Assembly (NCBI GenBank): GCA_964396595.1
Contig: CAYNFR010000007.1
Coordinates: forward strand, 1-64,000
Source: CAYNFR01 sp964396595
GTDB lineage: Bacteria; Bacteroidota; Bacteroidia; Chitinophagales; Saprospiraceae
Length of the DNA stretch: 64,000 nt
Direction: 5' to 3'
Of this stretch, positions 38,337 to 48,247 are shown in pieces. A program made the position numbers and the translations under genes. Numbering within the stretch: position 1 is the first letter of the stretch; each line of letters begins with the position of its first letter. Under the pieces are notes generated by a model that had not been told where the DNA came from, did no database searches, and was given only the letters and a program-made list of their open reading frames with translations.

Positions 38337-39197
38337 CTATAGCTCGCGAGCCGAAAATGTATCGCCTTGATTGATATCACCGGTCTGTAAGCCCCTGCGC
38401 AGCCACCGCACCCGTTGCTCTGATGTGCCGTGAGTAAAGGATTCCGGCACAACATATCCTCGAGCCTGCATCTGTAATCTATCATCTCCGATAGCTGCCG
38501 CCGCACGCATGGCTTCTTCGAGATCACCTTGCTCTAGTATGTTGGACTTCTTGTGCGCATGGTGAGCCCATACACCTGCGAGAAAATCAGCTTGTAATTC
38601 AAGGCGTACTGATAGATTGTTGTAAGCTTCTTTGCTGATACGTCCTCGCTGTGCATCCATTTGAGTCGTGATCCCTAGAAGATGCTGTATATGGTGCGCG
38701 ACCTCATGAGCAACTACATAAGCCAAAGCAAACTCCCCCGGTGCTTTAAACTTAGTCCTCAAATCATCATAAAAACTCAAATCTATATATATACGCTGAT
38801 CAGCAGGACAATAAAATGGTCCACTGGTTTTCTGTGCATATCCACATGCCGATTGATCACTCTCCGTATAAAGAACCAATACGGCAGGCTTGTACTCTCT
38901 GCCTAGCTGTGTTCGAAAAATATCAACCCACACGTCTTCGGTATATTTCAGGACAACCTTTACCATTTCTGCTAGTTCTTCCTCCCTCTCACTCGGCATA
39001 TAATTAGCTTGGTGGCGTTGTATTTGTCCGCCTTGTTCATTAAGGCCATTAAGCAGTGCCGTAGGATCCTGCCCAAACAGGATTGCTAAAATAACAAGTA
39101 TGATTCCACCCAGACCTATACCGCCACCTACGCGGCGCATCTGACTCCCCCGTCTATCTTCAACATTGCGACTGTGCTCTTTACCTTGCCATTTCAT
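38337..39197 (-). CDS. YpfJ-type zinc metallopeptidase-like protein
   Basis: Protein of 286 residues with one membrane helix near residues 26-42 (IGLGGIILVILAILFG). Zinc motif HEVAHH begins at residue 164, and the third ligand Glu is in LELQADFLAGVWAHHA. The segment SDQSACGYAQKTSGPFYCP is typical of the KPN_02809/YpfJ (neutral zinc metallopeptidase) family, whose substrate is unknown. The gene is divergent from the HYC_CC_PP gene. Confidence 0.9.
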   Translation of the reverse strand: MKWQGKEHSRNVEDRRGSQMRRVGGGIGLGGIILVILAILFGQDPTALLNGLNEQGGQIQRHQANYMPSEREEELAEMVKVVLKYTEDVWVDIFRTQLGREYKPAVLVLYTESDQSACGYAQKTSGPFYCPADQRIYIDLSFYDDLRTKFKAPGEFALAYVVAHEVAHHIQHLLGITTQMDAQRGRISKEAYNNLSVRLELQADFLAGVWAHHAHKKSNILEQGDLEEAMRAAAAIGDDRLQMQARGYVVPESFTHGTSEQRVRWLRRGLQTGDINQGDTFSAREL

Positions 39198-39326
39198 CGT
39201 ATGATATATGCTTGCCGATTGAATAATGTATGCAATTTGATGTTATTTCCAGCATTGTTTATCATAAACCAAAAGAATTTTCATCTACAATTGAAACTAA
39301 CCGCATATTTCGATCGTTTTGAGATC

Positions 39327-39734
39327 ATGCAAGTCAACAAAAGTCTTTCTTCTCGACTAATAAAGCTACTGGCCATATGGATGGCTTTTGTGTCGATGGG
39401 ATGGACTGTAAGTTTTCATTATTGCAAGGATAAGCTTGCAGGGATCACCGTCTTGGGAGAGCAAAAGACTTGTTGCGCCTCTTCAAAAGCTTCATTGTGT
39501 ACATTCACACATGATGACGATTGCTGCAAAAACGAGAGTTTAAAACTATCACTAGACCAAGATTTTCTGCAGTCGGAATTAAGCTCGGAGTTACTGGATT
39601 TAAAGCTAGTATTAGCTCCTTTTTCTTTAAGAACGCTTTCACATGATTCTGGGTCACCAATATCTTTTCAATACTATCGGCCACCACCTCTGGTCAAAGA
39701 CATACCGGTGTTAGTGTGTTCTTTTCTGATTTAG
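39327..39734 (+). CDS. HYC_CC_PP family protein
   Basis: Small protein of 135 residues with an N-terminal hydrophobic segment (residues 12-30). The family-naming features are visible: HYCKDKLAGITVLGEQKTCC, DDDCCKNE, and RPPPL near the C-terminus. The Cys and His pairs suggest metal binding. Bacteroidota members often lie beside heavy-metal-associated proteins, as here. The first gene of a cluster of four. ATG at 39327 is chosen because the frame upstream of it (from 39174) overlaps the divergent ypfJ-like gene start and lacks protein-like sequence. Confidence 0.8.
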   Translation: MQVNKSLSSRLIKLLAIWMAFVSMGWTVSFHYCKDKLAGITVLGEQKTCCASSKASLCTFTHDDDCCKNESLKLSLDQDFLQSELSSELLDLKLVLAPFSLRTLSHDSGSPISFQYYRPPPLVKDIPVLVCSFLI

Positions 39735-39820
39735 CGAGATAGCCTTGACTAATCTGCGTTTCACTACTCAGATCTCCGTCACTATTTTTCACTTTACATT
39801 AGATATTAAGAACACAAAAA

Positions 39821-40588
39821 ATGAAGAATTATATAATTATTACTATTCTATCAATCGGCTTCTTCATGGGAGAACTGCCCGCACAAGGTCCCCCGATCAC
39901 TGTCGATAATCCGATCATGTTAGGTAAAAATAACTTGATCTTACGCAATCTGACTGAATTCAGACAAACAGAGCTAGGCGATTTTACGCGAATCCCGGTG
40001 ATATTGAGTTATTTACCATCATCAGATTTCTTGGTAGGTGTAAATATGCCCTATGTAAGCTATAATTTTAAGGAAGGTACGCGAGGATCTTCACTTGGGG
40101 ACATAAGTTTATTTGGAAAATACCAGATATATCGCAACGACATGACCGCCAAAACACTTAGAGCTACTATCAAGACCGTTCAAACCTTGCCCACAGGTGA
40201 AAATCTAGGATTACCCAGGATGTCAACTCAATTATATCAATCCTACCTGGGCATGATCTTAGGATATGAGTCAATCAAGTTTGGTATAGCATCAGAGCTA
40301 GGCTATAACTGGGTACCTAATGGTGACATGGACGAGCTGATGTTTAAACTCGGATTTGGGCTACCATTATTGGCACCTATATATCCTGTAAATCAGATTA
40401 ATCTTTACTTCGAATACACATCCATTTACCACACGACGCATAAATATCTTGACATACATTACTCTTCAGGTATTCAATATGCTCTTGGACAATGGACTAT
40501 CGAAGTGGCATTTGAGCTTCCACTTAAAGAACCTTACGTGACTTCCCCGAGAAGAAGCATTTACGTCGGTTCATCATATGTTTTTTAA
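39821..40588 (+). CDS. Outer-membrane beta-barrel protein of metal cluster
   Basis: Protein of 255 residues with a signal peptide ending near residue 21 (LPAQGPP). The rest has alternating strands and ends in VF, like an outer-membrane barrel. It resembles putative meta-pathway or transporter-like outer-membrane proteins of Bacteroidota, without a clear name. It lies between the HYC_CC_PP and HMA genes with short gaps (86 and 19 bases), so it probably has a role in the same process. Function unknown. Confidence 0.72.
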   Translation: MKNYIIITILSIGFFMGELPAQGPPITVDNPIMLGKNNLILRNLTEFRQTELGDFTRIPVILSYLPSSDFLVGVNMPYVSYNFKEGTRGSSLGDISLFGKYQIYRNDMTAKTLRATIKTVQTLPTGENLGLPRMSTQLYQSYLGMILGYESIKFGIASELGYNWVPNGDMDELMFKLGFGLPLLAPIYPVNQINLYFEYTSIYHTTHKYLDIHYSSGIQYALGQWTIEVAFELPLKEPYVTSPRRSIYVGSSYVF

Positions 40589-40607
40589 ACCTTAAATTTT
40601 TTTAAAA

Positions 40608-41270
40608 ATGAAAACTCTAATTAAAAATAACTATTCAAGCTTTCTTGTACTTATTTCTTTTTTGTTGATTCAAGCTACTGTTAATAATGACTTGATGGCA
40701 CAATCTGCTGATAAAGATCATTTTACAGTTCAGGTTGATGGCCTCGGATGTCCTTTCTGCGCTTACGGCCTTGAAAAAAAATTCAAAGAGCTCAAAGGCA
40801 TTGGTCAGGTAAAAATCAACATGGAGACAGGTGTCATGAACTTTATATTTCCATCTGATCAAGCCCTCTCAGAAGAAGTGGTAGAGCGACAAGTGGAACT
40901 AGCCGGTTACACCCCCATGTGGATCGAAGTCAAGCGAGGTGATGGCACGGTAACAAAAAAATCCCTGCAGTCTGAATCCGCACCAAGTCAGTTCAAAGCC
41001 AACGATAAGGCTACGATGGCCGTTTCTGGCAAATGCTCTATGTGCAAGAAACGCATCGAGCGCACAGCGCTGGGAGTAAGTGGTGTTACCAATGCCGAAT
41101 GGAATCAAAAAAAACAAGAACTACTTATCGAGTTTGATAACACTGTCGTCAGTGCTGATGATGTAGAACGAAAAATTGTTGCTGTAGGTCATGACACACA
41201 AAACTTCAAAGCCGGCGATGATGTATATAAAACGCTACCTGCTTGTTGCAAATACAAAAGAAAGAAGTAA
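40608..41270 (+). CDS. Exported protein with two heavy-metal-associated domains
   Basis: Protein of 220 residues with a signal peptide ending near residue 32 (LMAQSA). Two HMA folds each carry a CxxC metal site: GCPFCAYG near residue 47-54 and GKCSMCKKR near 143-151. A Cys-Cys lies close to the C-terminus (ACCKYKRKK). HMA domains bind Cu(I) or similar soft metals and pass them between proteins. Here it would act in the periplasm. It is 19 bases from the barrel gene and 3 from the NHL gene. Confidence 0.88.
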   Translation: MKTLIKNNYSSFLVLISFLLIQATVNNDLMAQSADKDHFTVQVDGLGCPFCAYGLEKKFKELKGIGQVKINMETGVMNFIFPSDQALSEEVVERQVELAGYTPMWIEVKRGDGTVTKKSLQSESAPSQFKANDKATMAVSGKCSMCKKRIERTALGVSGVTNAEWNQKKQELLIEFDNTVVSADDVERKIVAVGHDTQNFKAGDDVYKTLPACCKYKRKK

Positions 41271-41273
41271 AAA

Positions 41274-42098
41274 ATGAAAGAAGTATCGTTTTTAAAAATA
41301 GTAATTGGCTGCGTGATTCTTACCTTATGTTCATGCAGTAGAAAACAAGAATTCATATTGGATTCAACAATTCAGCTCAGCGGTATTACACCGCTGGGCT
41401 TATTTATTCAGCAGGATACTATCTGGGTGACGGATAGTGACAGAGATGCGCTCGTGGCTATTGATTTTACGGGCGGCGAGCTTTATCGTCAGGATGGATT
41501 AGATCGTCCTATGCATTTAGATATTAACAATGGTCGGATGTTCATCCCTTCGTATGGATCAGATGCCATATTGGTGATGGGTGTTGAGCGTGAGATAGAT
41601 ACATTGGATATCGGTATTGAGCTAGACGCGCCGGCGGGCATATCAGTTGACGGGAAGACCATAGCGATTGCTGATTTTTACAATCACCGTATAGTGTATA
41701 CGCTCGATGGCTCGCAATGGCTTAGTATCGGAACAGAAGGCAATGCACCAAAGGAGTTTTATTACCCAACGGATGTAAGCATCCACAATGGCCGGTTTTA
41801 TGTAGCAGATGCATACAATAATCGCGTACAAGTATTCCTGTTATCCGGAGAATTAGAACGTGTTATTGGTGAAGCGGACGAACTCAATGCTGCCACCGGG
41901 ATTTATGTAGATGTGGACTTTATTTATATCACAGACTTCGAAAATGATCGTGTATTGTTGTACTCTCACAAAGGAAAAATCATGCAGGAGATAGCTACAT
42001 CAGTGAATAAACCTACCGACATATTTGTCGATGGCGGGTACCTCTATATTGCTAATTATGGCGATAGCAGTATTGCCAGGTATAGAAGACAGAAATAA
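41274..42098 (+). CDS. NHL-repeat beta-propeller lipoprotein
   Basis: Lipoprotein of 274 residues with a lipobox LCSC near residue 20. The body has about six NHL-type propeller blades, such as DGKTIAIADFYNHRIVYTLD, NGRFYVADAYNNRVQVFLL and VDFIYITDFENDRVLLYSH. It likely sits on the outer or inner leaflet facing the periplasm and may bind protein or metal ligands. It starts 3 bases after the HMA gene and ends the cluster. Confidence 0.85.
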   Translation: MKEVSFLKIVIGCVILTLCSCSRKQEFILDSTIQLSGITPLGLFIQQDTIWVTDSDRDALVAIDFTGGELYRQDGLDRPMHLDINNGRMFIPSYGSDAILVMGVEREIDTLDIGIELDAPAGISVDGKTIAIADFYNHRIVYTLDGSQWLSIGTEGNAPKEFYYPTDVSIHNGRFYVADAYNNRVQVFLLSGELERVIGEADELNAATGIYVDVDFIYITDFENDRVLLYSHKGKIMQEIATSVNKPTDIFVDGGYLYIANYGDSSIARYRRQK

Positions 42099-42183
42099 AT
42101 ACAATAATTGAGACCAATAATATCAGCTTGACACCACACTCGTATCATTGCTGAGTTGATGATGTACTTCGTGAAGTGACTAT

Positions 42184-45100
42184 CTAAAACTGCTGAACAA
42201 TGATTTTTTCCGTACTCCAAGATCCATGTTCATCAGCCCACTTTACGAAGTACATTCCACTAGTCCAAGTAGAAGTCTCAATGGTCTTCTGATCAAAAGC
42301 GGACAGTTTGACGCGTTCTATAATCCGTCCTTCGATATTATATATCAGTGCCGAGATATCTGTTTCGCCATGATTGGTGATTCTGAATTCTGTCAAAACG
42401 GGATTAGGGCCGATCGTAACGGTATTCCTAATTGATGCTTTGCTGTAGCTAGACTCGGACGCCGTATGGCTTGTAAAGTGGGATAAATTTGTCATTGCTT
42501 CCGTATGATTAAGTGGGGTGTATTCTGAAATGTACAATAAGAAAATATCCTGTGTATCGCTATTGAGGTCGGCTACTCTTATGTAAAGCGTGTCCCCGGG
42601 ACGCTGACTGATAATCCTGCTGAACGAACCCCAAGACCTAGAAAACTGATCACAGTCGATCAATGTAAGCATCCCGCAAGTGCCTTCATATACTTCTAAG
42701 ATCATGTTATTCTCATTGTAGAGAAGTGGTAATCCGATATCGACACCTCCTGTCAGCGGCACGATCGTCTTAAACCAGACATCCTGAGGCCTATAACCAC
42801 TATTGCCACAGGCAAAATATTCACTGTGCCCAGATGACCATGTCGCCCCTATATTGGTAAAAGTATCTATATAAAGATCATCAGACGGATAAATAAATAT
42901 AGCGCCTTCGCACTCATCATTGATAGGTCTTATCTCGCTACATTCCTCCGGGGCACGAAATAAATTTTTCGCCAGATAGAAGCTGGACTGCCAGCATCCA
43001 GGGTCTTCTTCATTCACTAGGTTAGCGATTACATCTACTCTTTGGCCACTGGCCAATAAATCTTCTAGTAATATGATCTGTGGATTTTCTGTAAGATCAA
43101 AATATTGATCATTGATATATAGCACTGATCCCTCATAAGGTGCGGTATAATGCACAATTAATTCTTGGTCATAGGTATTCGTACTTCCTTGACATTCATA
43201 CGAAGTTCCGACTACTATGGCCGTAATTTTACATTCATTGCTTTCCGATGAAGGCACATAGGTGCATAAGCCGAAGTGCCCTTCTACAACACGGCCTGAT
43301 CCTCCGACTCTGATATAAACTAATTGTCCGGGATCGAGCTTGAATAATTCTATTTTTGAAAAATCATCATACAGAGGCCAATATGACTTATTACCACTGC
43401 AGCCCAAGAGATTCAAATTTGAACAAGTTCCACTGAATACCTCCACAACCGTTCCTGAAACCCCACCATCAGCCGCGAATGTCTCTATACCTATACGACC
43501 TTCCTCCGGTACGCGCGCCACAAACCAAATATCGGGCATAATAGACCCATTGCCGCAGGCAAAACTGTAATCCGGCACATTGGAGATTAATGCTCCATAA
43601 TTATGAAATTCTTTAATGTCACAACTCTTTCCGACATGTAGAATGAAAGGTGTAATACAATCTTCATTTTTGAGTGGGGGATCTTCTACACAAATTGTGA
43701 ATACCCCTTTGTCAAGTTCATCGTTAGCATTGATAACTCTTATCAATAAAGTATCACCAGGTACAAGATCATATTTCTGTATATGGATGTGAGGTCGTGC
43801 GTCCAAACACATTAAATTACCCGTGAGCTTTGATCCGGTAAATAATTGCATCCTGGGAGGCAAAGCTTCCCCTTCAAGCCTATATGCATCTAGCTGAATA
43901 GCCCCTGAAGACGGCACAACCGTGCGAAACCAAACATCCTTGCTGAATGCATCGTTTTTACAATCCAGATGAAGCATATCAGATGGAGTAGCCCGACTAA
44001 GATAGAATTGCTGTTGTTCACATGTCTCTTTTCCGATCATTATCGCTCCAGAGATGGAGTCATTGGGTGGTGTACCACAATCGGTAATCGAAACCAAGAT
44101 TACTCCTGCCTCTTCCTCCGGCAAATACCGCAATGAGATAGGGTCCCATCTTGTTCTTCTTAATTTTAATATGGTGTTTTCTGCTTGAAATCGATCTCGA
44201 TGTGAAATGTGATATTGAGCAAGATCAATACCGGATATTTTTCGTTCTATATGACCATTACTAAATGTCCAGTAGTACAAAGTCAATCCGGCATCAACAA
44301 GTGGTTTCCCTTCTACAGGATACCATTTTCGCATATATTCTAATAAGTTCAGATTTACGAAGCATCGAGCATTGACAAATTCAAATTTGGGTGTCGCTGT
44401 ATTGCTCTTAGTATTTTTCTTGAAGATGTCGAGTACAGGATCAGCCTTGCCTCTTTTGTATGATGTGGATAATTTCTTTCTATTGTGTTTAAGTACGGCG
44501 TTCATCAGCGCTGCCTGCTGAGCCGTAAACATGAGCTTGACGCAATCATGACCATAGTCCATGAAATTGAATACATTGTCCGGTGTTTTACAAGAATTAG
44601 GAATTCTTAAACTTCGACAAGTATGATGTTGTAGTTGCTCTTGTGGAAAAGTGTCATCAAATCCGTCATCGCCCTCGCATCCACCTCCTCTGATATCACC
44701 ATTTACATGTGGTAGACCCAGCCAATGACCGATTTCATGGGATAGGACACCTCCTTGACTATGTGGACTTGTAGACCCGATACGAGGGATCAAAATCTCT
44801 CTATCTATAGTTACACCATCAGCAGCTGTATTGCACGAGCCAAATAGGTTCGGGATGCAAGATGCATTACCCAAAAATCCGCTTGCCATAAAATGACTGT
44901 ATACATTAAGATAATCGTGCGGATCATTATCACTGCCTGCCCCTGCACCACCCGGCAAACATTTACTTAGCTCAAAGCTCATAGCCCCTTGATGAGACGT
45001 GGGACAACTAGCTCTGGACATTCTATTGATCTTACCTATTGTGAATTGAATGCAGGTATGCCCGGCATCCGTTTTATGAAAAACACGCGTGATATGGCTT

Positions 45101-45450
45101 CGACGGGCATTATACCCACTGAAATCTTCATTGAGACGATTAACCGCCAACTGAAGTTCAGAAACAGCAAAATTATACCCTACCCCTTCAGGCTCTCCTT
45201 CATGAAATATATTGAAAGCTATCGGTATGATCGTAATTCCGTTGGGACAAGGATTTTGAGGCAAGGTCTTCTGCACTTGGCCATATTGAGATCTGAATGA
45301 ATCATATTTGCCCAAGTTCTGTTGATGACGAGAAGAATTATCCCGTATATAGTTATGTAACTCCTGTTCTATGGCACAAGGAGCAAGCTGAAATCCATAA
45401 ATGCTGGCGCAATGGGATAAGAGTATTAAAGTCAGGAAAAATGTCTTCAT
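42184..45450 (-). CDS. M43 metalloprotease with type IX sorting domain
   Basis: Secreted protein of 1088 residues. A signal peptide precedes a pappalysin-type (M43) catalytic domain with zinc motif HEIGHWLGLPH at 238-248 and Met-turn NFMDYG at 295-300. After it come several repeats of about 130 residues, each opening with an N-(D/E)-x-C pattern and containing PDIWFVARVP- or DVWFKTIVP-like strands, resembling PPC-type modules. The last 80 residues are a type A type IX sorting domain (ITIGPNPVL-like opening, GMYFVKW, ending KIIVQQF). It is exported and probably anchored to the surface by the type IX system. Confidence 0.9.
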   Translation of the reverse strand: MKTFFLTLILLSHCASIYGFQLAPCAIEQELHNYIRDNSSRHQQNLGKYDSFRSQYGQVQKTLPQNPCPNGITIIPIAFNIFHEGEPEGVGYNFAVSELQLAVNRLNEDFSGYNARRSHITRVFHKTDAGHTCIQFTIGKINRMSRASCPTSHQGAMSFELSKCLPGGAGAGSDNDPHDYLNVYSHFMASGFLGNASCIPNLFGSCNTAADGVTIDREILIPRIGSTSPHSQGGVLSHEIGHWLGLPHVNGDIRGGGCEGDDGFDDTFPQEQLQHHTCRSLRIPNSCKTPDNVFNFMDYGHDCVKLMFTAQQAALMNAVLKHNRKKLSTSYKRGKADPVLDIFKKNTKSNTATPKFEFVNARCFVNLNLLEYMRKWYPVEGKPLVDAGLTLYYWTFSNGHIERKISGIDLAQYHISHRDRFQAENTILKLRRTRWDPISLRYLPEEEAGVILVSITDCGTPPNDSISGAIMIGKETCEQQQFYLSRATPSDMLHLDCKNDAFSKDVWFRTVVPSSGAIQLDAYRLEGEALPPRMQLFTGSKLTGNLMCLDARPHIHIQKYDLVPGDTLLIRVINANDELDKGVFTICVEDPPLKNEDCITPFILHVGKSCDIKEFHNYGALISNVPDYSFACGNGSIMPDIWFVARVPEEGRIGIETFAADGGVSGTVVEVFSGTCSNLNLLGCSGNKSYWPLYDDFSKIELFKLDPGQLVYIRVGGSGRVVEGHFGLCTYVPSSESNECKITAIVVGTSYECQGSTNTYDQELIVHYTAPYEGSVLYINDQYFDLTENPQIILLEDLLASGQRVDVIANLVNEEDPGCWQSSFYLAKNLFRAPEECSEIRPINDECEGAIFIYPSDDLYIDTFTNIGATWSSGHSEYFACGNSGYRPQDVWFKTIVPLTGGVDIGLPLLYNENNMILEVYEGTCGMLTLIDCDQFSRSWGSFSRIISQRPGDTLYIRVADLNSDTQDIFLLYISEYTPLNHTEAMTNLSHFTSHTASESSYSKASIRNTVTIGPNPVLTEFRITNHGETDISALIYNIEGRIIERVKLSAFDQKTIETSTWTSGMYFVKWADEHGSWSTEKIIVQQF

Positions 45451-45728
45451 ACCGGCAAATTTACATATTATATTATTTTATAATGTTTTTTTGATTGACA
45501 TTCAGCATATTAAAAGCAATTTGTATGCCGAAAATAATTGTTGGTGTATTTGGTTAATGTACATCGATAACAGATTTGTGGTTCACCACTCCTTAATTGA
45601 TCTCGTTGCCTCTCATGCTCATCCTGATTTATGGGTAGCTGATAACAACAGATGAAGGTGTGCGGAATAGCATTATGCATAGTACAAGAAAGCCATATCT
45701 TTGGCGCTTGATATCGAGAAGAAGAAAT

Positions 45729-46610
45729 ATGATCAAGAGATTCTTATATACGTTTGTAGTGTATTGCGCAATAATTACATCTACAGTTGGTCAAGATTGG
45801 AACATAGGTATAAGAGCGGGCATTAACCAGTCGACATTCAATGGTGATCTAGGTGCGAATGAACGTCATAAGCTTTCGGGTGGGTTCCAGTTTGGGGTTA
45901 ATTTCCAGTGGAACTTTAATGATTTCCTTGGTTTGCGATCTGAAATCAATTATATCCAAAATGGGGCTAGGTATCAATACGAATCTGATAATGGTTATTA
46001 TCTATTCCGTCGTCTTAACAATAATCGTTATGTCCTGAGGGATAGTACAGATATCAATCTGATTCATTCGAATGCTTATCTGCAGTTACCGCAGACGCTT
46101 CACTTACGTATCAATAAAAAATGGGAAGTATTTGCCGGGGGCTATGTAGGCATGCTATTAAATCCGACTGCTACAGGAACATTAATCTTCGGTGGAAAAC
46201 GAAGCGAAAAAGACCATGCTTTCAGACAAGGTCTTAATTTCAACTATCGATCAGATTTGCCCGGCCAACTTAATTCTGGCTTTTTTGGCTCTGTACCGGC
46301 CCCACCGATTGCCATTATCGTCGATGGTGTAGATATAGATGTCCCTGGTGTCATAACAGCATACTTTCACCACGAAACCAAAGAGGCTAACCGCTACTAT
46401 AAACTTGATTATGGCGCCATAGGCGGGGTAAGCTATTTTTTGAACAGAGGACTCTATCTGATGGGCAGAGTGGAGTATGGGCTCAGAGATATCACCAATG
46501 CCGCAGGCGACGCTTCTTATAGAGATGTTAACCCTGACGGCAGTCTGATATTCGAAGATCGTAAGACTAGAAACTTGAGTTTTAGTCTATCACTAGGATT
46601 TAAGTTCTAA
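45729..46610 (+). CDS. PorT-like outer-membrane beta-barrel protein
   Basis: Protein of 293 residues with a signal peptide ending near residue 22 (STVGQDW). It opens with NIGIRAGINQSTFNGD and has repeated strands (GGFQFGVNFQWNFNDFLGL, LSFSLSLGFKF at the end), typical of PorT-like or outer-membrane barrel family. Role unknown. ATG at 45729 is chosen because it begins the signal peptide. Its end overlaps the convergent helical protein gene by 18 bases. Confidence 0.8.
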   Translation: MIKRFLYTFVVYCAIITSTVGQDWNIGIRAGINQSTFNGDLGANERHKLSGGFQFGVNFQWNFNDFLGLRSEINYIQNGARYQYESDNGYYLFRRLNNNRYVLRDSTDINLIHSNAYLQLPQTLHLRINKKWEVFAGGYVGMLLNPTATGTLIFGGKRSEKDHAFRQGLNFNYRSDLPGQLNSGFFGSVPAPPIAIIVDGVDIDVPGVITAYFHHETKEANRYYKLDYGAIGGVSYFLNRGLYLMGRVEYGLRDITNAAGDASYRDVNPDGSLIFEDRKTRNLSFSLSLGFKF

Positions 46611-48101
46611 ATTTTTGGACCTATATTGACCTTTAGGTTTTAAATTGTTAAGGATGATATTCCATAAATCTTCATATGGAATGATTTCTATTTCAAATGG
46701 TTGATCAATTAATTGTATATCAGACTGGGTAAGTATCCGATATACAGGCAAAGCCTGTCGTTCTACAGAGGCTTGGTTAAAACCAAACTTAGGTATCATA
46801 AGTAACATCTTGATGAAGCAACTGCTTCTAAACGTATCCGATTGCTTCAGATAACGTGTGGTATATTTGCCCAATGCCTCTATTCGTTCTTGTGCTTCAT
46901 TATAATTCTTCTTCAGAATAAAAAATAAGAGTTGAATAATTAGCAAGGGTATGTTCATGGCTCTCTTGTCTTTGCTGAATCTGGGTAAGTCATTGATGAG
47001 CTTACTTACATTGTACCGTCTATACCGAGGATGCTTCGTCCCATGCTCCACGGCTATGATAAACTGAACATATCCTTCGTATAGCCGCCATCGTTCTTTA
47101 TGGCTACTTACCAATTTCGCAAAAGACCGCTTACTGTATTCTTCATAAAATAACTCGATAGCCTCATCATAACTTCCGCTATGAAGAAGCAATAGAAATT
47201 CATTCTCCTTCAGCCTAAACCATGAGTTAGAATTCTTTTGAGGTAGTGGGTAGCTGGACTGAATATGATTCATAGCTTCATCATACTGTCTTTTTTGAAT
47301 ATAATAGGTGATTAAGATTGATTTGAAGGATAAAATACCCACCGCATAATCGGGTGCATTCTCGTTATGCCAACTCAACGCCTTATGCGCATTTATAGGG
47401 ATGGCATCATAATCTTTGCGTAGCACATATTTGATATGTAATACAAAGAAATAGTTGTTATGAAAGTAGAAGGATGGAATAATCCCTACATAATCTGTGT
47501 AATGCTCTTCCACTTTTTCGCAGCTATAAACCAACGAATAATCATTAATCTTTGACTTAAAATAGTGGCTAAATATTTCTTGCGAATCCATCTCTAGTTC
47601 ATTTTCGACTTTATAATATTCTAAGAATCGTTTAAAACGATCCTTTGACGATTTAGCAGCCGATTGTAATCCAAGATGAAAATTACTCCTATATTGTATC
47701 GCACATGCCTTATAGATCAGGTGAATAAACTTCATCGTGCGAGACTTTTTCTCCACCTCTTTTGCAATGAATAAGGCAACTCTGTGTCTTGTCAATCTGA
47801 GCATAATTTCTGCCAAAAGCAGAAGCTTACTGAGCTCAAAATAGTCATTACCCAATCTAGTATTGAAAGGTATATTATTAGTTGATGCTATAATGACGTC
47901 ATTCATCTGAGCTATGGCATCCAGAGCTTCATTCATTGTTACATCTATTCCCGTGTTCTTGCCATCTATACTGCTCTGAATATTTTCCTTAATCCGTCTC
48001 AATACATCGGAATCTAAGCCATCAAGTACTGATTGGCTGCTAAGTTCTAGATGAGAATTCTCAACTAGTTCGATTAATTCATGTACAATACGTGCTCTCA
48101 T
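46593..48101 (-). CDS. Helical-repeat protein of unknown function
   Basis: Cytoplasmic protein of 502 residues without signal peptide or membrane segment. The sequence is almost wholly amphipathic helices with TPR-like pairs (for example KRQYDEAMNHIQSSYPLPQ and SGSYDEAIELFYEEYSKRS), so a superhelical protein-binding fold is likely. No DNA-binding helix-turn-helix or enzyme motif is evident. I do not recognise a named family. It is divergent from a unit of small reading frames at 48.2 kb, with a palindrome between them. Confidence 0.7.
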   Translation of the reverse strand: MRARIVHELIELVENSHLELSSQSVLDGLDSDVLRRIKENIQSSIDGKNTGIDVTMNEALDAIAQMNDVIIASTNNIPFNTRLGNDYFELSKLLLLAEIMLRLTRHRVALFIAKEVEKKSRTMKFIHLIYKACAIQYRSNFHLGLQSAAKSSKDRFKRFLEYYKVENELEMDSQEIFSHYFKSKINDYSLVYSCEKVEEHYTDYVGIIPSFYFHNNYFFVLHIKYVLRKDYDAIPINAHKALSWHNENAPDYAVGILSFKSILITYYIQKRQYDEAMNHIQSSYPLPQKNSNSWFRLKENEFLLLLHSGSYDEAIELFYEEYSKRSFAKLVSSHKERWRLYEGYVQFIIAVEHGTKHPRYRRYNVSKLINDLPRFSKDKRAMNIPLLIIQLLFFILKKNYNEAQERIEALGKYTTRYLKQSDTFRSSCFIKMLLMIPKFGFNQASVERQALPVYRILTQSDIQLIDQPFEIEIIPYEDLWNIILNNLKPKGQYRSKNLELKS

Positions 48102-48171
48102 CTTAAATTATAAATAATTGATTCACAAGATATTATCGTTTTTTTTTGCTCTAGAGGCACTCATTTTAGGT

Positions 48172-48184
48172 CACTAAATTAGTG
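48172..48184. promoter_or_regulatory. Palindrome between divergent transcripts
   Basis: CACTAAATTAGTG is a perfect palindrome around a central A. It lies 71 bases upstream of the helical protein start and 35 bases before the TACCTTTG element on the other strand. A repressor site is plausible, but 13-base palindromes of this kind also occur by chance. Confidence 0.35.
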
Positions 48185-48218
48185 TAAAACTGTCCTTTTT
48201 TTACCCAAAAACGGCCTC

Positions 48219-48226
48219 TACCTTTG
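48219..48226 (+). promoter_or_regulatory. -7 promoter element of small-ORF unit
   Basis: TACCTTTG matches TAnnTTTG exactly. No TTG lies at the usual distance upstream. The first ATG follows 22 bases later, giving a short A-rich leader as is usual in Bacteroidota. Confidence 0.55.
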
Positions 48227-48247
48227 TATTATCAAAAATTTAAAGAA

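Noticed and set aside
45401..45655. Plus-strand frame of 84 codons after the M43 gene start
   Set aside because: It begins antisense to the M43 signal peptide, has no protein-like pattern and no promoter or start signal.
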